Below are positions 17,971-27,162 of a stretch of DNA of 64,000 bases, piece by piece. The DNA comes from Paenilisteria riparia FSL S10-1204. Its GTDB lineage: Bacteria; Bacillota; Bacilli; Lactobacillales; Listeriaceae. The stretch covers positions 124,001 to 188,000 of the forward strand of contig NZ_AODL01000002.1 in the NCBI RefSeq assembly GCF_000525995.1, read 5' to 3'. The first letter of the stretch is position 1. Each line of letters opens with the position of its first letter. The notes beneath the pieces are model-generated. The model made no database searches and had not been told where the DNA came from. It saw only the letters and a program-made list of their open reading frames with translations. Made by a program: the position numbers and the translations under genes.

Positions 17971-18459
17971 TTATTTCCTACGTTCCGCCAAGAAATGAGG
18001 CAGCTCAGGAATAATCAATTTATTAATTGCCAAGTTACATGCATTCGTCGAGCCAGGAACGACAAACAACAAGACATTATCGTGCGTAAAACCTGCGAAG
18101 GCCCGTGATAACATCGCTCGGGTTCCAATTTCCTCGTAACTCAACATCCGAAATAGCTCGCCAAAGCCAGGAATCTCTTGCTCTACCTGATCCCAAAGCG
18201 CTTCAAACGTGACGTCTCGAACGGCAATTCCAGTCCCGCCATTTGAAATGACGCAATCAGATTGTGATTTTAATTTTGCGATGCCGGTGTTGATTAGAAA
18301 ATCATCGTCTTTTACGACAAGCCGTTCTGTGACAACATGTCCCGCTGCTTCCAATGCCGCAACGAGCAACTGTCCACTTTTGTCCGTGTCCAAATTTCGC
18401 GTATCACTGATCGTCAAGATCCCGACACGCGCCTGAATAAATTCCTTTTGCTCCATCAT
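17971..18459 (-). CDS. moaB: Molybdenum cofactor biosynthesis protein MoaB (MogA/MoaB family)
   Basis: Member of the family that adenylylates molybdopterin before molybdenum insertion by MoeA; in Firmicutes MoaB is thought to fill the MogA role. Landmarks are VGILTISDTRNLDTDKSG near the N-terminus, SNGGTGIAVRDVTFEA, and GTRAMLSRAFAGF, with NVLLFVVPGSTNA. Length is 162 residues. It lies 11 bases after the MoeB-like gene on the same strand, with AAGGAGG before the start. Confidence 0.9.
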   Translation of the reverse strand: MMEQKEFIQARVGILTISDTRNLDTDKSGQLLVAALEAAGHVVTERLVVKDDDFLINTGIAKLKSQSDCVISNGGTGIAVRDVTFEALWDQVEQEIPGFGELFRMLSYEEIGTRAMLSRAFAGFTHDNVLLFVVPGSTNACNLAINKLIIPELPHFLAERRK

Positions 18460-18470
18460 TTTGCCTCCTT

Positions 18471-19478
18471 TTAAACCTCGTTAAAAAAATGCTGATATTG
18501 CTTCTTTGCCAAAACCAGATCATCTGTCCCGTGCACGAGTACGCGCCCATTTTGGAAAACCGTAAAGTCAAAGCCGTCAAATGAAAATGTAAGCACGAAA
18601 CGATTGGTGTTACAGGATATTTGTTGCTTCACAAGCACTTGTTGCAATGCGTCGAAATCAAGTGCCGCTCCAATCTGAAACTGCACCGTATCACGCCCGC
18701 AAAGCAAAACTGGCTGCCGCGAAAAAGTAGTATCTCCGTAATCATGATGCACACAAACCGCACAATCCGGATTCCGCTTCACATGAAACGCCTGAAACGT
18801 CATGTCCCAATTGTCCAACTGATAATAACGCGCTAAATGCTGTTCACCAATCAATAACTTCGTCAAAAGTGACACCTGAAGCCCAGCCAGCATCGGAATG
18901 AGCGCCCCATGAACTCCGATAATATCACAGCTTGTCTCATTGAAAAGCGGCATTTTCTCCATCAAACAGTGCAAACAAGCCGTCTCACCCGGAATAATCG
19001 GCATCACATTCGCAAAAGTCCCCGCACACGACGCAAAAATCCATGGCACATTCTGCTCCAAACACCACCGATTCAAAAACCGCCGCGTCGCAAAATTATC
19101 CGTACAATCAAGCACCGCGTCTACTTCACCTACAAATGGCAATAAGGACGTCGCGTTCGCATCATCCACGAGAAAATCAATTCGAATATCCTGATTAATC
19201 GCGCGCAGAGCCTTCGCCGCAGCCCAAGCCTTCGCTTCTTTGTGCGCCGCATCTTGCTCCGTAAACAACGTCTGCCGTTGTAAATTCGAAAGTTCCACAA
19301 AATCCCGATCCACTAAAATCAATCGTCCAATCCCCATACGAGTCGCAATCTCAGCCGCATACGTTCCAATGGCACCGACACCAACAATCAGCACCGTACT
19401 TTTGTTTAAACGCTCCTGTCCAGCTGCACCAATCTGCGCTACTCTCATTTGCCTATCATATCGCTCAATCTGAAACAC
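18471..19478 (-). CDS. ThiF/MoeB family adenylyltransferase
   Basis: E1-like enzyme expected to adenylylate the C-terminus of MoaD so it can be charged with sulfur. It starts RYDRQMRVAQIGAAGQ, then has the nucleotide-binding loop VGVGAIGTYAAE, the DRDFVELSNLQRQ stretch, DCTDNF, and two cysteine pairs (CLHC and CAVC) that would bind zinc. The last 90 residues do not look like the rhodanese domain found in longer relatives. The start is taken as GTG 19478, before FQIERYDRQ, with GGAGGAG upstream; a longer frame opens at 19601 but adds an unlikely hydrophobic leader. Confidence 0.85.
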   Translation of the reverse strand: MFQIERYDRQMRVAQIGAAGQERLNKSTVLIVGVGAIGTYAAEIATRMGIGRLILVDRDFVELSNLQRQTLFTEQDAAHKEAKAWAAAKALRAINQDIRIDFLVDDANATSLLPFVGEVDAVLDCTDNFATRRFLNRWCLEQNVPWIFASCAGTFANVMPIIPGETACLHCLMEKMPLFNETSCDIIGVHGALIPMLAGLQVSLLTKLLIGEQHLARYYQLDNWDMTFQAFHVKRNPDCAVCVHHDYGDTTFSRQPVLLCGRDTVQFQIGAALDFDALQQVLVKQQISCNTNRFVLTFSFDGFDFTVFQNGRVLVHGTDDLVLAKKQYQHFFNEV

Positions 19479-19613
19479 CTTCTCTCTGCTCCTCCATTTT
19501 ACCAGAAAAACAAGAACCGATAATACCGTAAAAACCCCGAAAAAATAATAAAGTAGGCAGGAACAACAAATTATTGTATAATGAGAACCTAACGAAAACA
19601 TCAGGAGGTTACA

Positions 19614-20009
19614 ATGAATTTATTTTTTGCATATCGCTTATTTTGGTTAAACTATACGAATTTTAAAGGACGTTCCGTGAGATGGGAATTCTGGTATGTC
19701 CTGTTATGGCACATTGCAATCGAAAGTATTCTTGCAGGCATGACAAGAACGCGCGATATTTTTGATTTATTAGGTTTTGACAGCCACGTAGGGATTATCG
19801 TTGTCGCAGTTTCGAGTGTCTTACTAGCGCTGTACCAGATCGCCATTATTTTACCGTGCATCACACTGATTGTCCGCCGTCTTCATGACATCAATGTTAG
19901 CGGCTGGATTGCACTTGTCGGCTTGATTCCAGCAGTGGGCCAGTTGATGATTTTACTGATGATGTGCGCGAAATCGAGTCCAGGATTGAACCAGTATGAC
20001 GAAGAGTAG
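19614..20009 (+). CDS. DUF805 family membrane protein
   Basis: A 131-residue membrane protein with about four hydrophobic segments. The pattern NYTNFKGRSVRWEFWYVLLW near the start and RRLHDINVSGWIALVGLIP later is that of the DUF805 family, whose function is unknown. AGGAGG lies 7 bases before the ATG. It is a single gene, divergent from the MoeB-like gene, with its promoter in the roughly 130 bases between them. Confidence 0.82.
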   Translation: MNLFFAYRLFWLNYTNFKGRSVRWEFWYVLLWHIAIESILAGMTRTRDIFDLLGFDSHVGIIVVAVSSVLLALYQIAIILPCITLIVRRLHDINVSGWIALVGLIPAVGQLMILLMMCAKSSPGLNQYDEE

Positions 20010-20116
20010 CGCAGACATAGCACTTTAATTTTCCCTCTCATTTTGTCGTTTTTAGTTTAGTAAAGTATCTATTTATGTTATAATTGGTCTGATATTACTA
20101 GACTTGGAGGCTGTAT

Positions 20117-20836
20117 ATGGGAACTTTAAATGAGTTTCAAGCACAGGCTGTTGTTGATGGCATTCTTGAGGGCTACAAAAATTATTTAGATGAGCGCAGA
20201 CAGAAAAAAGAAGAGCTTAGAGTATCGGCTGGCTATGCGTTCACGAAAGGCAACCATATTGATGACACAATTGCTAAGAAATTACAGGGCCTGATAGAAG
20301 AGGATACGCTTGCAAAAGCAGGCGAGTCATGGGAGTACTTGCAATTTACGTTTTCTGAGAATGACGATACATGTCTATTCATTGTAAAAAATGTGCACAG
20401 ATTAAATCGTACTTTTCAAAGCTCTCATAAGCAAAGTCGATATTTAGTGGATCTCGCAATGATTAATAATTCTTGGATTGAAGAGCTTCGAACAAAACAA
20501 GTAAAAATGGATGATATTACAATTCAACTACAGTTTTTCGATTTTGAGGAGAAAGAAAATTTGGAGAAACGTATTAGTGAAGGGGCAATTTCCAAATTTT
20601 ATATTGTTACATATGAAACCGATCAGGTGACAAAAAAGGTAACAAAAATCGAACTAGTTGCCCCAGATGCACAAACGCGTGAGCTACACCTTATTCAAAA
20701 TCTAACGCCTTATTTAGCGACAAGTAGAATTGTGATTGAAGATGAGGAGTATTCTGTGATTTCAAATGAAGGAGAGTTTGTTGGCACAGATGATTATGGC
20801 TATACAGCACCAGCAGAAGAGGAGACAGGAAACTAA
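20117..20836 (+). CDS. DUF5986 family protein, partner of the XRE-ImmA gene
   Basis: A 239-residue soluble acidic protein, probably of the DUF5986 family (assignment from memory of similar proteins). It begins with a helical region with ILEGYKNYLDERRQKKEE, then a beta-rich middle (LQFTFSENDDTCLFIVKNVHRL), and ends in an acidic tail. It lies 27 bases upstream of a gene for an HTH-metallopeptidase and is very probably cotranscribed with it; a GGAGG site and a promoter-like TATAAT lie upstream. Such pairing is typical of toxin-antitoxin or defence-type modules, but the role is not shown. Confidence 0.6.
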   Translation: MGTLNEFQAQAVVDGILEGYKNYLDERRQKKEELRVSAGYAFTKGNHIDDTIAKKLQGLIEEDTLAKAGESWEYLQFTFSENDDTCLFIVKNVHRLNRTFQSSHKQSRYLVDLAMINNSWIEELRTKQVKMDDITIQLQFFDFEEKENLEKRISEGAISKFYIVTYETDQVTKKVTKIELVAPDAQTRELHLIQNLTPYLATSRIVIEDEEYSVISNEGEFVGTDDYGYTAPAEEETGN

Positions 20837-20863
20837 TGAGTTATTTCAAGGAGGGGATTTTTC

Positions 20864-22033
20864 ATGTTCCAAGGTGAGAACCTTCAAAAAATCCGAACCC
20901 TCTATGGTTTATCCAGAAAAGAATTAGGTGAACAATTACAATTATCCGAGCAAGCGATTTGGCAATTCGAAAACCAGTTAACGAATCCTAAATTTGAAGT
21001 CATGGTGAAACTCAAGGAATTATTCGATGTAAAGACGCAATTTTTCCTTCAAGATGTCAAATCAGAGGCCGTTTTCCAAGAAGGATCGGTAGCTTATCGT
21101 CTAGCGGACATTCATTCTCGGAAGAAAACATATACGGAAGTTACGTATCTTCAATTTATTTATGAAGTGATTACGCAATTAGAAAGCTACGTAAATGTAC
21201 CAATGGGGGAGATCCATGACCTCCGAAATAAAACGTTACAACTATACTATCAAGAAACGAGCCCAGAAAAGCGTATCCAAGCAATTGCCACATTAGCAAG
21301 AAAAGTTTTGGCAATAGCTCCTGATAATGGAGACTTACTTCTGAAACTGGAGAAGTCAGGGATTTATGTTGTAGAAAAGGACATAGGAGACAAGGCGGAT
21401 GCTTACAGTGCTTGGTCAGCGAACAATGTTGCGTTTATCGTGCTAGGCATCAAGAAATCAGCAGTACGCCGCCAGTTCGATTTGGCGCACGAATTAGGAC
21501 ATTTACTAATGCACCACGACATCGACATTCTTTCTTTGGATAAAACAACATATAATCAGTTAGAAAGCGAGGCTAACCAGTTTGCCGCTAACTTTCTGCT
21601 TCCTGAAGAAATGATATCACCAGAATTCCAGAAGCTAAAAAAAGTATCCAATCCAGATGCGTACATCGAACTAAAGGCAAAATACAATGTATCCATTCAA
21701 GCTTTAGAAATGCGAGCTTACAAATTAGGCTTTCTAACCCCACAACAAAACAGCTATTTCTACAGACAAATTACGTATAAAGGCTATAAAACAGAAGAAC
21801 CACTTGATTCTGACATGCCTTTAAAGCGACCAGGTAAAATAAGAAGCCTATTCCATGTTATCTTGTCCAATCAACTTACGACATTACCTGATATGGAAGA
21901 CATATTAAACATAAAAACAGCGCTCTTAGAAAAGCTATTCTCCATCGAGAGCACTTTTTTCGAAAGATATCGAGCCAACGAAACTTTTTCAAATTACGGC
22001 GAAATACTACGTCCAAAATTTAATGTTAAGTAA
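20864..22033 (+). CDS. XRE-type HTH protein with ImmA/IrrE metallopeptidase domain
   Basis: A 389-residue protein with two domains. Residues 1-60 form a Cro/CI helix-turn-helix (IRTLYGLSRKELGEQLQLSE). Residues about 185-260 hold the zinc peptidase motif FDLAHELGHLLMHH and a downstream glutamate in ESEANQFAANFLLP, as in ImmA and IrrE, which cleave repressors. A further 130 residues follow with no family I can name. It is preceded closely by the DUF5986 gene. This fusion architecture is common in mobile defence or toxin-antitoxin units; the target is unknown. Confidence 0.8.
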   Translation: MFQGENLQKIRTLYGLSRKELGEQLQLSEQAIWQFENQLTNPKFEVMVKLKELFDVKTQFFLQDVKSEAVFQEGSVAYRLADIHSRKKTYTEVTYLQFIYEVITQLESYVNVPMGEIHDLRNKTLQLYYQETSPEKRIQAIATLARKVLAIAPDNGDLLLKLEKSGIYVVEKDIGDKADAYSAWSANNVAFIVLGIKKSAVRRQFDLAHELGHLLMHHDIDILSLDKTTYNQLESEANQFAANFLLPEEMISPEFQKLKKVSNPDAYIELKAKYNVSIQALEMRAYKLGFLTPQQNSYFYRQITYKGYKTEEPLDSDMPLKRPGKIRSLFHVILSNQLTTLPDMEDILNIKTALLEKLFSIESTFFERYRANETFSNYGEILRPKFNVK

Positions 22034-22096
22034 AAAACATACTAAGATGTTAGGACGAAACTCAAGATAAAGCAAAACCGCCGAGCCATTTACTTT

Positions 22097-22324
22097 GGGT
22101 AAGACGAAAAATTTTGCTTTACACAAATCGAGCGAAAGCATTTGTATTCAGGGAGTTTGGTGGAAGCCGGAAGCGGAGCATACTGGTGTATGTGATGACT
22201 GAAAGCAGGGAGGGAGTCGTATCCCCGACCATGCGAGAAGTTAAGCGTAGCGTATGCGAAGTAGAACCGGAAGTCCGCCAAACTCCCTGAATGCGAGCGC
22301 TTGTCGCCGATTTATTTGGGTTAT
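22097..22324 (+). repeat. Long palindromic repeat, copy B
   Basis: A 228-bp element matching copy A (12856-13084) along its length in reverse orientation. Both arms differ from copy A at the same two paired positions: GGGAGTTTGG with CCAAACTCCC here, and GGGGATTTGG with CCAAATCCCC there, so pairing is kept. It sits between convergent genes (the XRE-ImmA gene and a GH65 gene) and takes up most of that gap; nothing else was seen there. Confidence 0.8.
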
Positions 22325-22372
22325 GTCCCAGACTCATTTTATTGTGGGTAACTATTCCTAGCAAGACTTCTG

Positions 22373-24610
22373 CTACAGTTGTACGCTATTATTATCTGAA
22401 AAAATAGAAATAGTTTCTCCGTGAATTAAGCGATATGTTGTTCCTTTGAAGTTTGTTGTCACTTCAATCAGCCGTCCTTGGAAGGTAATACGGAATTGAT
22501 AACTTGCCCATTCTTTAGGTAGCTTTGGTTGGAAGTGCAGGCTGCCATTTTTGATACGTAAACCAGCAAACCCGTAAACAATCGCAAGCCAGCTTCCAGC
22601 CATTGCGGCAGTGTGTACACCATCTTTGACATTGTGATGGTAGTCATCTAAATCAGTTCTTGCGGTATAGTAGAAGAATGATACAGCTTGTTCCATACGA
22701 TTCAGCTCGGCTGCGATTATGGCATGGGTTGCTGGTGAAAGAGAGGAATCATGCGTTGTTAACGGTTCATAATAATCGTAGTTTACCAATTTTTCCTCCG
22801 CTGTGAAACGCTCACTTTGTAAAACCATAGCAAGAATAAGATCGGCTTGTTTTAATACTTGTTTTTGATAAATTTTCATAGGGTGGAAATGAAGTAATAA
22901 TGGATACTGTGCTTCGCTTGTCTCTTCAAAAGGCCATTTTCCCTTTGCTAGAAAGGAATCATCTTGTCCAATGAGCGCTGAATCAGTTCGGTGAATGTAC
23001 ATGTTTTTAGCCGCCTGTTCCCATTGCTTTATTTCAGTATCCGTAATGTCAAATCGTGTGCCTATTTCTTCTGTTAATGAGGCGATTAGAAACTCTAACT
23101 GATCTTTTACCATCAAGTTAGTATACGTATTATTATTAATAAGCGCTGTATATTCGTCGGGCCCTGTGACACCATTGATTGTAAATCCGCGACCTTCGAC
23201 AAAATCGCCATAATCCATATAAAAACGACTAGTTTCGATAAGCATTTCTAGTCCTTTTTCTTGTAGAAATTGCGTGTCACCGGTAACCTCAACATACAGT
23301 TTTAAGGCGTGCATAATATCGGCATTAATATGAATTTGCGCAGTCCCAGCAGGGTAATAGGCAGAGGCCTCTTCGCCGTTAATTGTTCGCCACGGGAAGA
23401 GGGCGCCCGAACAGGCCAAATCGCGAGCACGTTTTTTAGCATTAGGAAGAAGGCTGTATCGATGTTCAAGCAATTTCTTCGCTATCTCAGGATTTGTGAA
23501 TACAAAAAATGGAAAAATGAAAATTTCCGTATCCCAAAAATAATGTCCTTCATAACCCTCACCAGTGACGCCTTTAGCTGCAATATTTGTCTTACCATCA
23601 CGACCTACTGACTGCAAAAGATGAAAAGCATTGAAACGCAGTGCTTGTTGCAAAGCATCATCCCCAGCAACTTGAATATCAGACGATTCCCAAAAATCAG
23701 TGAGAAAAGCCGTTTGCTCTTGTAAAAGGGTATCGAAACCGAGCGAAGAAGCGTTGGTAAGCTCAGTGCATAAAGTTTCGCTATTATTTTCTGTTTTTGT
23801 CACATAGCTAATAAATTTCGTGATTTCTATTGGCTCTGAACCATCAAAATGCCATTTTTCAGACCAAAAATCGGTTTTTTGAGTGATTTCGCCTGGCATA
23901 CTATGTTTGATTCCGCTCGCAATTTCTAGTTTGGAAGTACGTGTTTCCTGCACCAGCCCAAGAATGCCGTTTTCCTGTATCGTTTGTTTCGTGTGCAAAA
24001 CTTGTCCAGAGAATGCCGCGCCTGCACGTGGATCTCCGTCATGCTCTTGATTGGTTACCGCGCCTTGCAGAGCCGATTCAATCGTAATGTCTGCTTGCGT
24101 GAAATTGATGGGTGTTACTTGGACTTTCAGTGCTGCGATGTGTTTTCGTGTAAAGGAGACAAGCCTAGAAAAGGAGATAGCGATTTGTTTACCAGTTCTT
24201 GCAGAAGTCCATGTGATATGTCGTTCGTATAATCCGTTTTTAAAAGCGATTTTTCGTGTGTGATTTGTTATTTTACCTGCAAATAATGAGATTTTCTCGC
24301 CATCCATTGTGATTGTTACTGGCAATGCATTGGGCACATTTAGTATAGTTTGGTGATTTTCCGCATAGCCGTAAGCCGCTTCACCATACACAATTGGCGC
24401 CGTTTCGTAAAAGCCATTGATGTATGTTCCCGGTAACGTGTGATTTTCAAGTTCAATTCCAGCTTCTTCGAGACAGCCACGAATACCAATATATCCATTT
24501 CCAACAGTGAAAATAGTTTCGCTACGCTGATTAGTAGTAATATCAAAAGCAGTTTCAGATACTTGCCAGTTTTCGATGGGATAAATAATGCTTGGGTTAA
24601 TTTTTTTCAT
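22373..24610 (-). CDS. Glycoside hydrolase family 65 phosphorylase, second copy
   Basis: Expected to split an alpha-linked glucose disaccharide with phosphate, giving beta-glucose 1-phosphate. The GH65 acid motif is TGPDEYTALINNNTYTNLM, and the phosphate-binding loop is THDSSLSPATHA. GYIGIRGCLEE near the N-terminus and GEGYEGHYFWDTEIF are further family marks. The length is 745 residues from ATG 24610, which has GAGGTG upstream. It is the second gene of a two-gene unit. The two copies differ clearly in sequence, so they may act on different linkages. The exact substrate (maltose, trehalose, kojibiose, nigerose) cannot be read here. Confidence 0.85.
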   Translation of the reverse strand: MKKINPSIIYPIENWQVSETAFDITTNQRSETIFTVGNGYIGIRGCLEEAGIELENHTLPGTYINGFYETAPIVYGEAAYGYAENHQTILNVPNALPVTITMDGEKISLFAGKITNHTRKIAFKNGLYERHITWTSARTGKQIAISFSRLVSFTRKHIAALKVQVTPINFTQADITIESALQGAVTNQEHDGDPRAGAAFSGQVLHTKQTIQENGILGLVQETRTSKLEIASGIKHSMPGEITQKTDFWSEKWHFDGSEPIEITKFISYVTKTENNSETLCTELTNASSLGFDTLLQEQTAFLTDFWESSDIQVAGDDALQQALRFNAFHLLQSVGRDGKTNIAAKGVTGEGYEGHYFWDTEIFIFPFFVFTNPEIAKKLLEHRYSLLPNAKKRARDLACSGALFPWRTINGEEASAYYPAGTAQIHINADIMHALKLYVEVTGDTQFLQEKGLEMLIETSRFYMDYGDFVEGRGFTINGVTGPDEYTALINNNTYTNLMVKDQLEFLIASLTEEIGTRFDITDTEIKQWEQAAKNMYIHRTDSALIGQDDSFLAKGKWPFEETSEAQYPLLLHFHPMKIYQKQVLKQADLILAMVLQSERFTAEEKLVNYDYYEPLTTHDSSLSPATHAIIAAELNRMEQAVSFFYYTARTDLDDYHHNVKDGVHTAAMAGSWLAIVYGFAGLRIKNGSLHFQPKLPKEWASYQFRITFQGRLIEVTTNFKGTTYRLIHGETISIFSDNNSVQL

Positions 24611-24625
24611 AAACACACCTCGTAA

Positions 24626-24659
24626 AGGAGGAGCAGACCGTGACTGGCATGCCCCTCCT
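24626..24659 (-). other. Intercistronic hairpin between the GH65 genes
   Basis: Inverted repeat AGGAGGGGC / GCTCCTCCT in the minus-strand transcript, followed by only three T. It could partly terminate or stabilise the transcript and so set unequal expression of the two phosphorylases. Confidence 0.5.
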
Positions 24660-24662
24660 ATT

Positions 24663-26993
24663 TTAATTTGTTGTAAATGTGGTATTTGCTACAACTGATA
24701 TTTCCTTACCATTAAGTGTAAGCACAACATCTTGATTCGATGTATTCAAAATTTTCGTGGATGTTTGTGTGACATGAATGATTAGCCTAGAACCTTTCCA
24801 GTAAATTGGGAAGGAAAGCTCGGTCCATTTTTCTGGAAGATGCGGATGAAGGAATAGTTTACCATCCAACATACGTACGCCACCAAAACCATTCACAACC
24901 ACTTGCCAAATGCCGCCAATTGATGCGGAGTGAATACCAGCATCGCTTGATTTCATATTTTGGCCAAGGTCAATGCGACTTGCTTTTTCGAACATACTAT
25001 AAGCCAATGCTTTGTCACCTAAATCAGAGGCTAAAATACTATGTGTCGCCCGACTTAATGAGGAATCATGCAATGTTTTCGGTTCGTAATAATCCCAGTT
25101 GGCTTGTTTTACTTCTGGAGAAAATTCATTTTCTAATAAATAAAGCAAAATCATCACGTCTGCTTGCTTGGTAATTTGCATATCATTTACTTGTTCTAAA
25201 TTATAATCTAAGAAGAGAGCACCAACTTGTGCAGAAGCTTTGTAAGGCGTTAAATCAATAATTTTTTTCGATAAATAGGTATCGTCTTGCGGAATAACGA
25301 GCTCGTCGTTTGGTTGTGGCAAATAAAGCTTGGCCGATTTTTCTTGCCACTTCGGATAGTTGCGCTCCAAGTCCCATTTAGCAGAAAGAGAAGCCAGTAC
25401 CGCTGGATTTTCCTGCTGTAGCAACTCGTAATAATGAATCGCTTTCTCCAAATTCCAGTGCGCCATATAGTTCGTAAAAGCATTATTATCCACATGTTCT
25501 TTATATTCATCTGGACCAACCACACCAGTAATTTCATACCGATCGCCCTTTTTCTCAAGACGAGATTGCCAGAAAACAGCCGTCGCAAAAATAAGCTCAT
25601 AACCATGTTTCTCCATGAAGTCTTGATCACCAGTAAACTGATAATATTGCCATACCGCAAAAGCAATATCTGCAGTAATATGCTGTTCAATAAAGCCCGA
25701 CCAGATTTTTGTCGGTTCGCCAGTAATAATGTCAGCGGCTCCCCAAACAGGTGTTACTTCGCCATCTTCCAACCAAGCCGACTCCCATGGGAACATAGCG
25801 CCTTCGTAATTATTTTCAGCGGCTTTACGTACAGCTCCTGGTAAAGAAAGTGAACGATATTCTAACAATTGGCGTGCAATCGTAGGATTAGACGTTGTGA
25901 AAAACGGTAAAACAAAAATTTCAGTATCCCAAAAAGCATGGCCTTTGTAGCCCTCACCTGAAAATCCTTTAGCACCAATATTCATACGATTATCGTGAGC
26001 TGGTGTCATACCTGTAAGATGATAAACCGCAAATCGAATTGCAAGTTGATCAAAATCAACGCCTTCAATATAAATCGGGTATTGCTCCCAAACTTTTTGT
26101 TGCCAAGCGCTTTGATGGGCAGTAAAAAGGGTGCTATAATCTCCAACTTGGGAGAAGGTTTCCAGCGCAGTCTCGACGTTTGCCCAGTCCTTATCACGAC
26201 TTGTATATACACCAGATATTTTTTCAATCGTAATTGTTTGGTTTTTGGCGATTGTTTCTGGTTCAAATGTTGTAAAAATCTTACGGCGGTCCATAAAAAT
26301 AGTGTTTTTAGGTGTAAATTCCTCGTTTTCTAAAGTGAAAGCATGGCGAGAAAAATGAACAAAATCAATAGCTGATTCGGTTGTGCGTGCTTCTAATTTC
26401 ATAATTTTTTGGTCATATAGTCTGAGCACTCCTTCTTCGAAATGCTGTGTTCCAGTGTTTGTGATTTGACCATTGATTCCCGAATTTAATTTTAATGTTA
26501 CATCGTTTGTGAGCGGTGTAATTGCTATTTTTTGAGCAATTACATGGAGGTTATCGAGTGACACAAAACGAGAAAAGATGATTTTGTATTCATCACCAGC
26601 TGGCGAACGCCAATGAATATCGCGCTTTAGCTCTGCCTTTTTAAGGTTCAATGTGCGTTCATAAAAGAGGATGTCGCCTTGTGTTAGTTGGAAGGTCTCG
26701 CCATTTAAAGTGAATGACATTTCTAGTACATCCGCAGCGTTAGGAAGTTCTGTAACCTCTTTGTCGCCTAAAAATTTATTGAAAGTACCTGCAATAAAGT
26801 TACCGCGAACTTCATTGGAGTAGCGTTCTTCGGTAGCAGAGCGCAATCCCATATACCCATTACCAAGGCTAAAAACAGCTTCCACTTTTCCAAGTGATTC
26901 TGGGTTAAAGCGGGTTTCGGTTACGAGCCAATTCTTCTCCTCTCCGGTCCCTTTATCGTAATTTAAAGCTTGATTATCATTTTTTAATAACAT
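24663..26993 (-). CDS. Glycoside hydrolase family 65 phosphorylase, first copy
   Basis: A 776-residue GH65 enzyme of the size of maltose, trehalose and kojibiose phosphorylases. The general acid lies in VVGPDEYKEHVDNNAFTN, and the phosphate loop is LHDSSLSRATHS. EGYKGHAFWDTEIFVLPFF is the usual GH65 central block, and the N-terminal beta-sandwich contains FSLGNGYMGLRSATEE. The ATG at 26993 is chosen because GAAAGGA lies upstream; the TTG at 27011 is less likely. The promoter has a perfect LacI-type operator in its spacer. With pgmB and the ABC importer downstream, it forms a phosphorolytic disaccharide pathway. Confidence 0.88.
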   Translation of the reverse strand: MLLKNDNQALNYDKGTGEEKNWLVTETRFNPESLGKVEAVFSLGNGYMGLRSATEERYSNEVRGNFIAGTFNKFLGDKEVTELPNAADVLEMSFTLNGETFQLTQGDILFYERTLNLKKAELKRDIHWRSPAGDEYKIIFSRFVSLDNLHVIAQKIAITPLTNDVTLKLNSGINGQITNTGTQHFEEGVLRLYDQKIMKLEARTTESAIDFVHFSRHAFTLENEEFTPKNTIFMDRRKIFTTFEPETIAKNQTITIEKISGVYTSRDKDWANVETALETFSQVGDYSTLFTAHQSAWQQKVWEQYPIYIEGVDFDQLAIRFAVYHLTGMTPAHDNRMNIGAKGFSGEGYKGHAFWDTEIFVLPFFTTSNPTIARQLLEYRSLSLPGAVRKAAENNYEGAMFPWESAWLEDGEVTPVWGAADIITGEPTKIWSGFIEQHITADIAFAVWQYYQFTGDQDFMEKHGYELIFATAVFWQSRLEKKGDRYEITGVVGPDEYKEHVDNNAFTNYMAHWNLEKAIHYYELLQQENPAVLASLSAKWDLERNYPKWQEKSAKLYLPQPNDELVIPQDDTYLSKKIIDLTPYKASAQVGALFLDYNLEQVNDMQITKQADVMILLYLLENEFSPEVKQANWDYYEPKTLHDSSLSRATHSILASDLGDKALAYSMFEKASRIDLGQNMKSSDAGIHSASIGGIWQVVVNGFGGVRMLDGKLFLHPHLPEKWTELSFPIYWKGSRLIIHVTQTSTKILNTSNQDVVLTLNGKEISVVANTTFTTN

Positions 26994-27051
26994 AATAGCA
27001 TCCTTTCGCAATTTTAATAAATGAATAGTTAACGCTTTCTTTGTGATTCAA

Positions 27052-27080
27052 ATTTTATACGAAACGTTTCGGAAAGTCAA
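27052..27080 (-). promoter_or_regulatory. GH65 promoter with LacI-type operator
   Basis: On the minus strand TTGACT, a 17-base spacer and TAAAAT. The spacer contains the perfect 12-bp palindrome CGAAACGTTTCG (27060-27071), a LacI-family operator type. Repressor bound there would block RNA polymerase directly. Confidence 0.75.
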
Positions 27081-27094
27081 ATTTATTTTTAGGA

Positions 27095-27146
27095 TTGATT
27101 TAAATAGAGTAATGGTTTAATATGATTTTTAAAGACAAATAACGTT
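27095..27146 (+). promoter_or_regulatory. Promoter of the DUF1189 gene with a half operator
   Basis: TTGATT, 17 bases, TATAAT-like TAATAT (27118-27123). About 17 bases further on, AACGTTTTGG resembles half of the CGAAACGTTTCG operator, so this promoter may answer to the same regulator. Confidence 0.5.
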
Positions 27147-27162
27147 TTGGATGTGATGCGAA

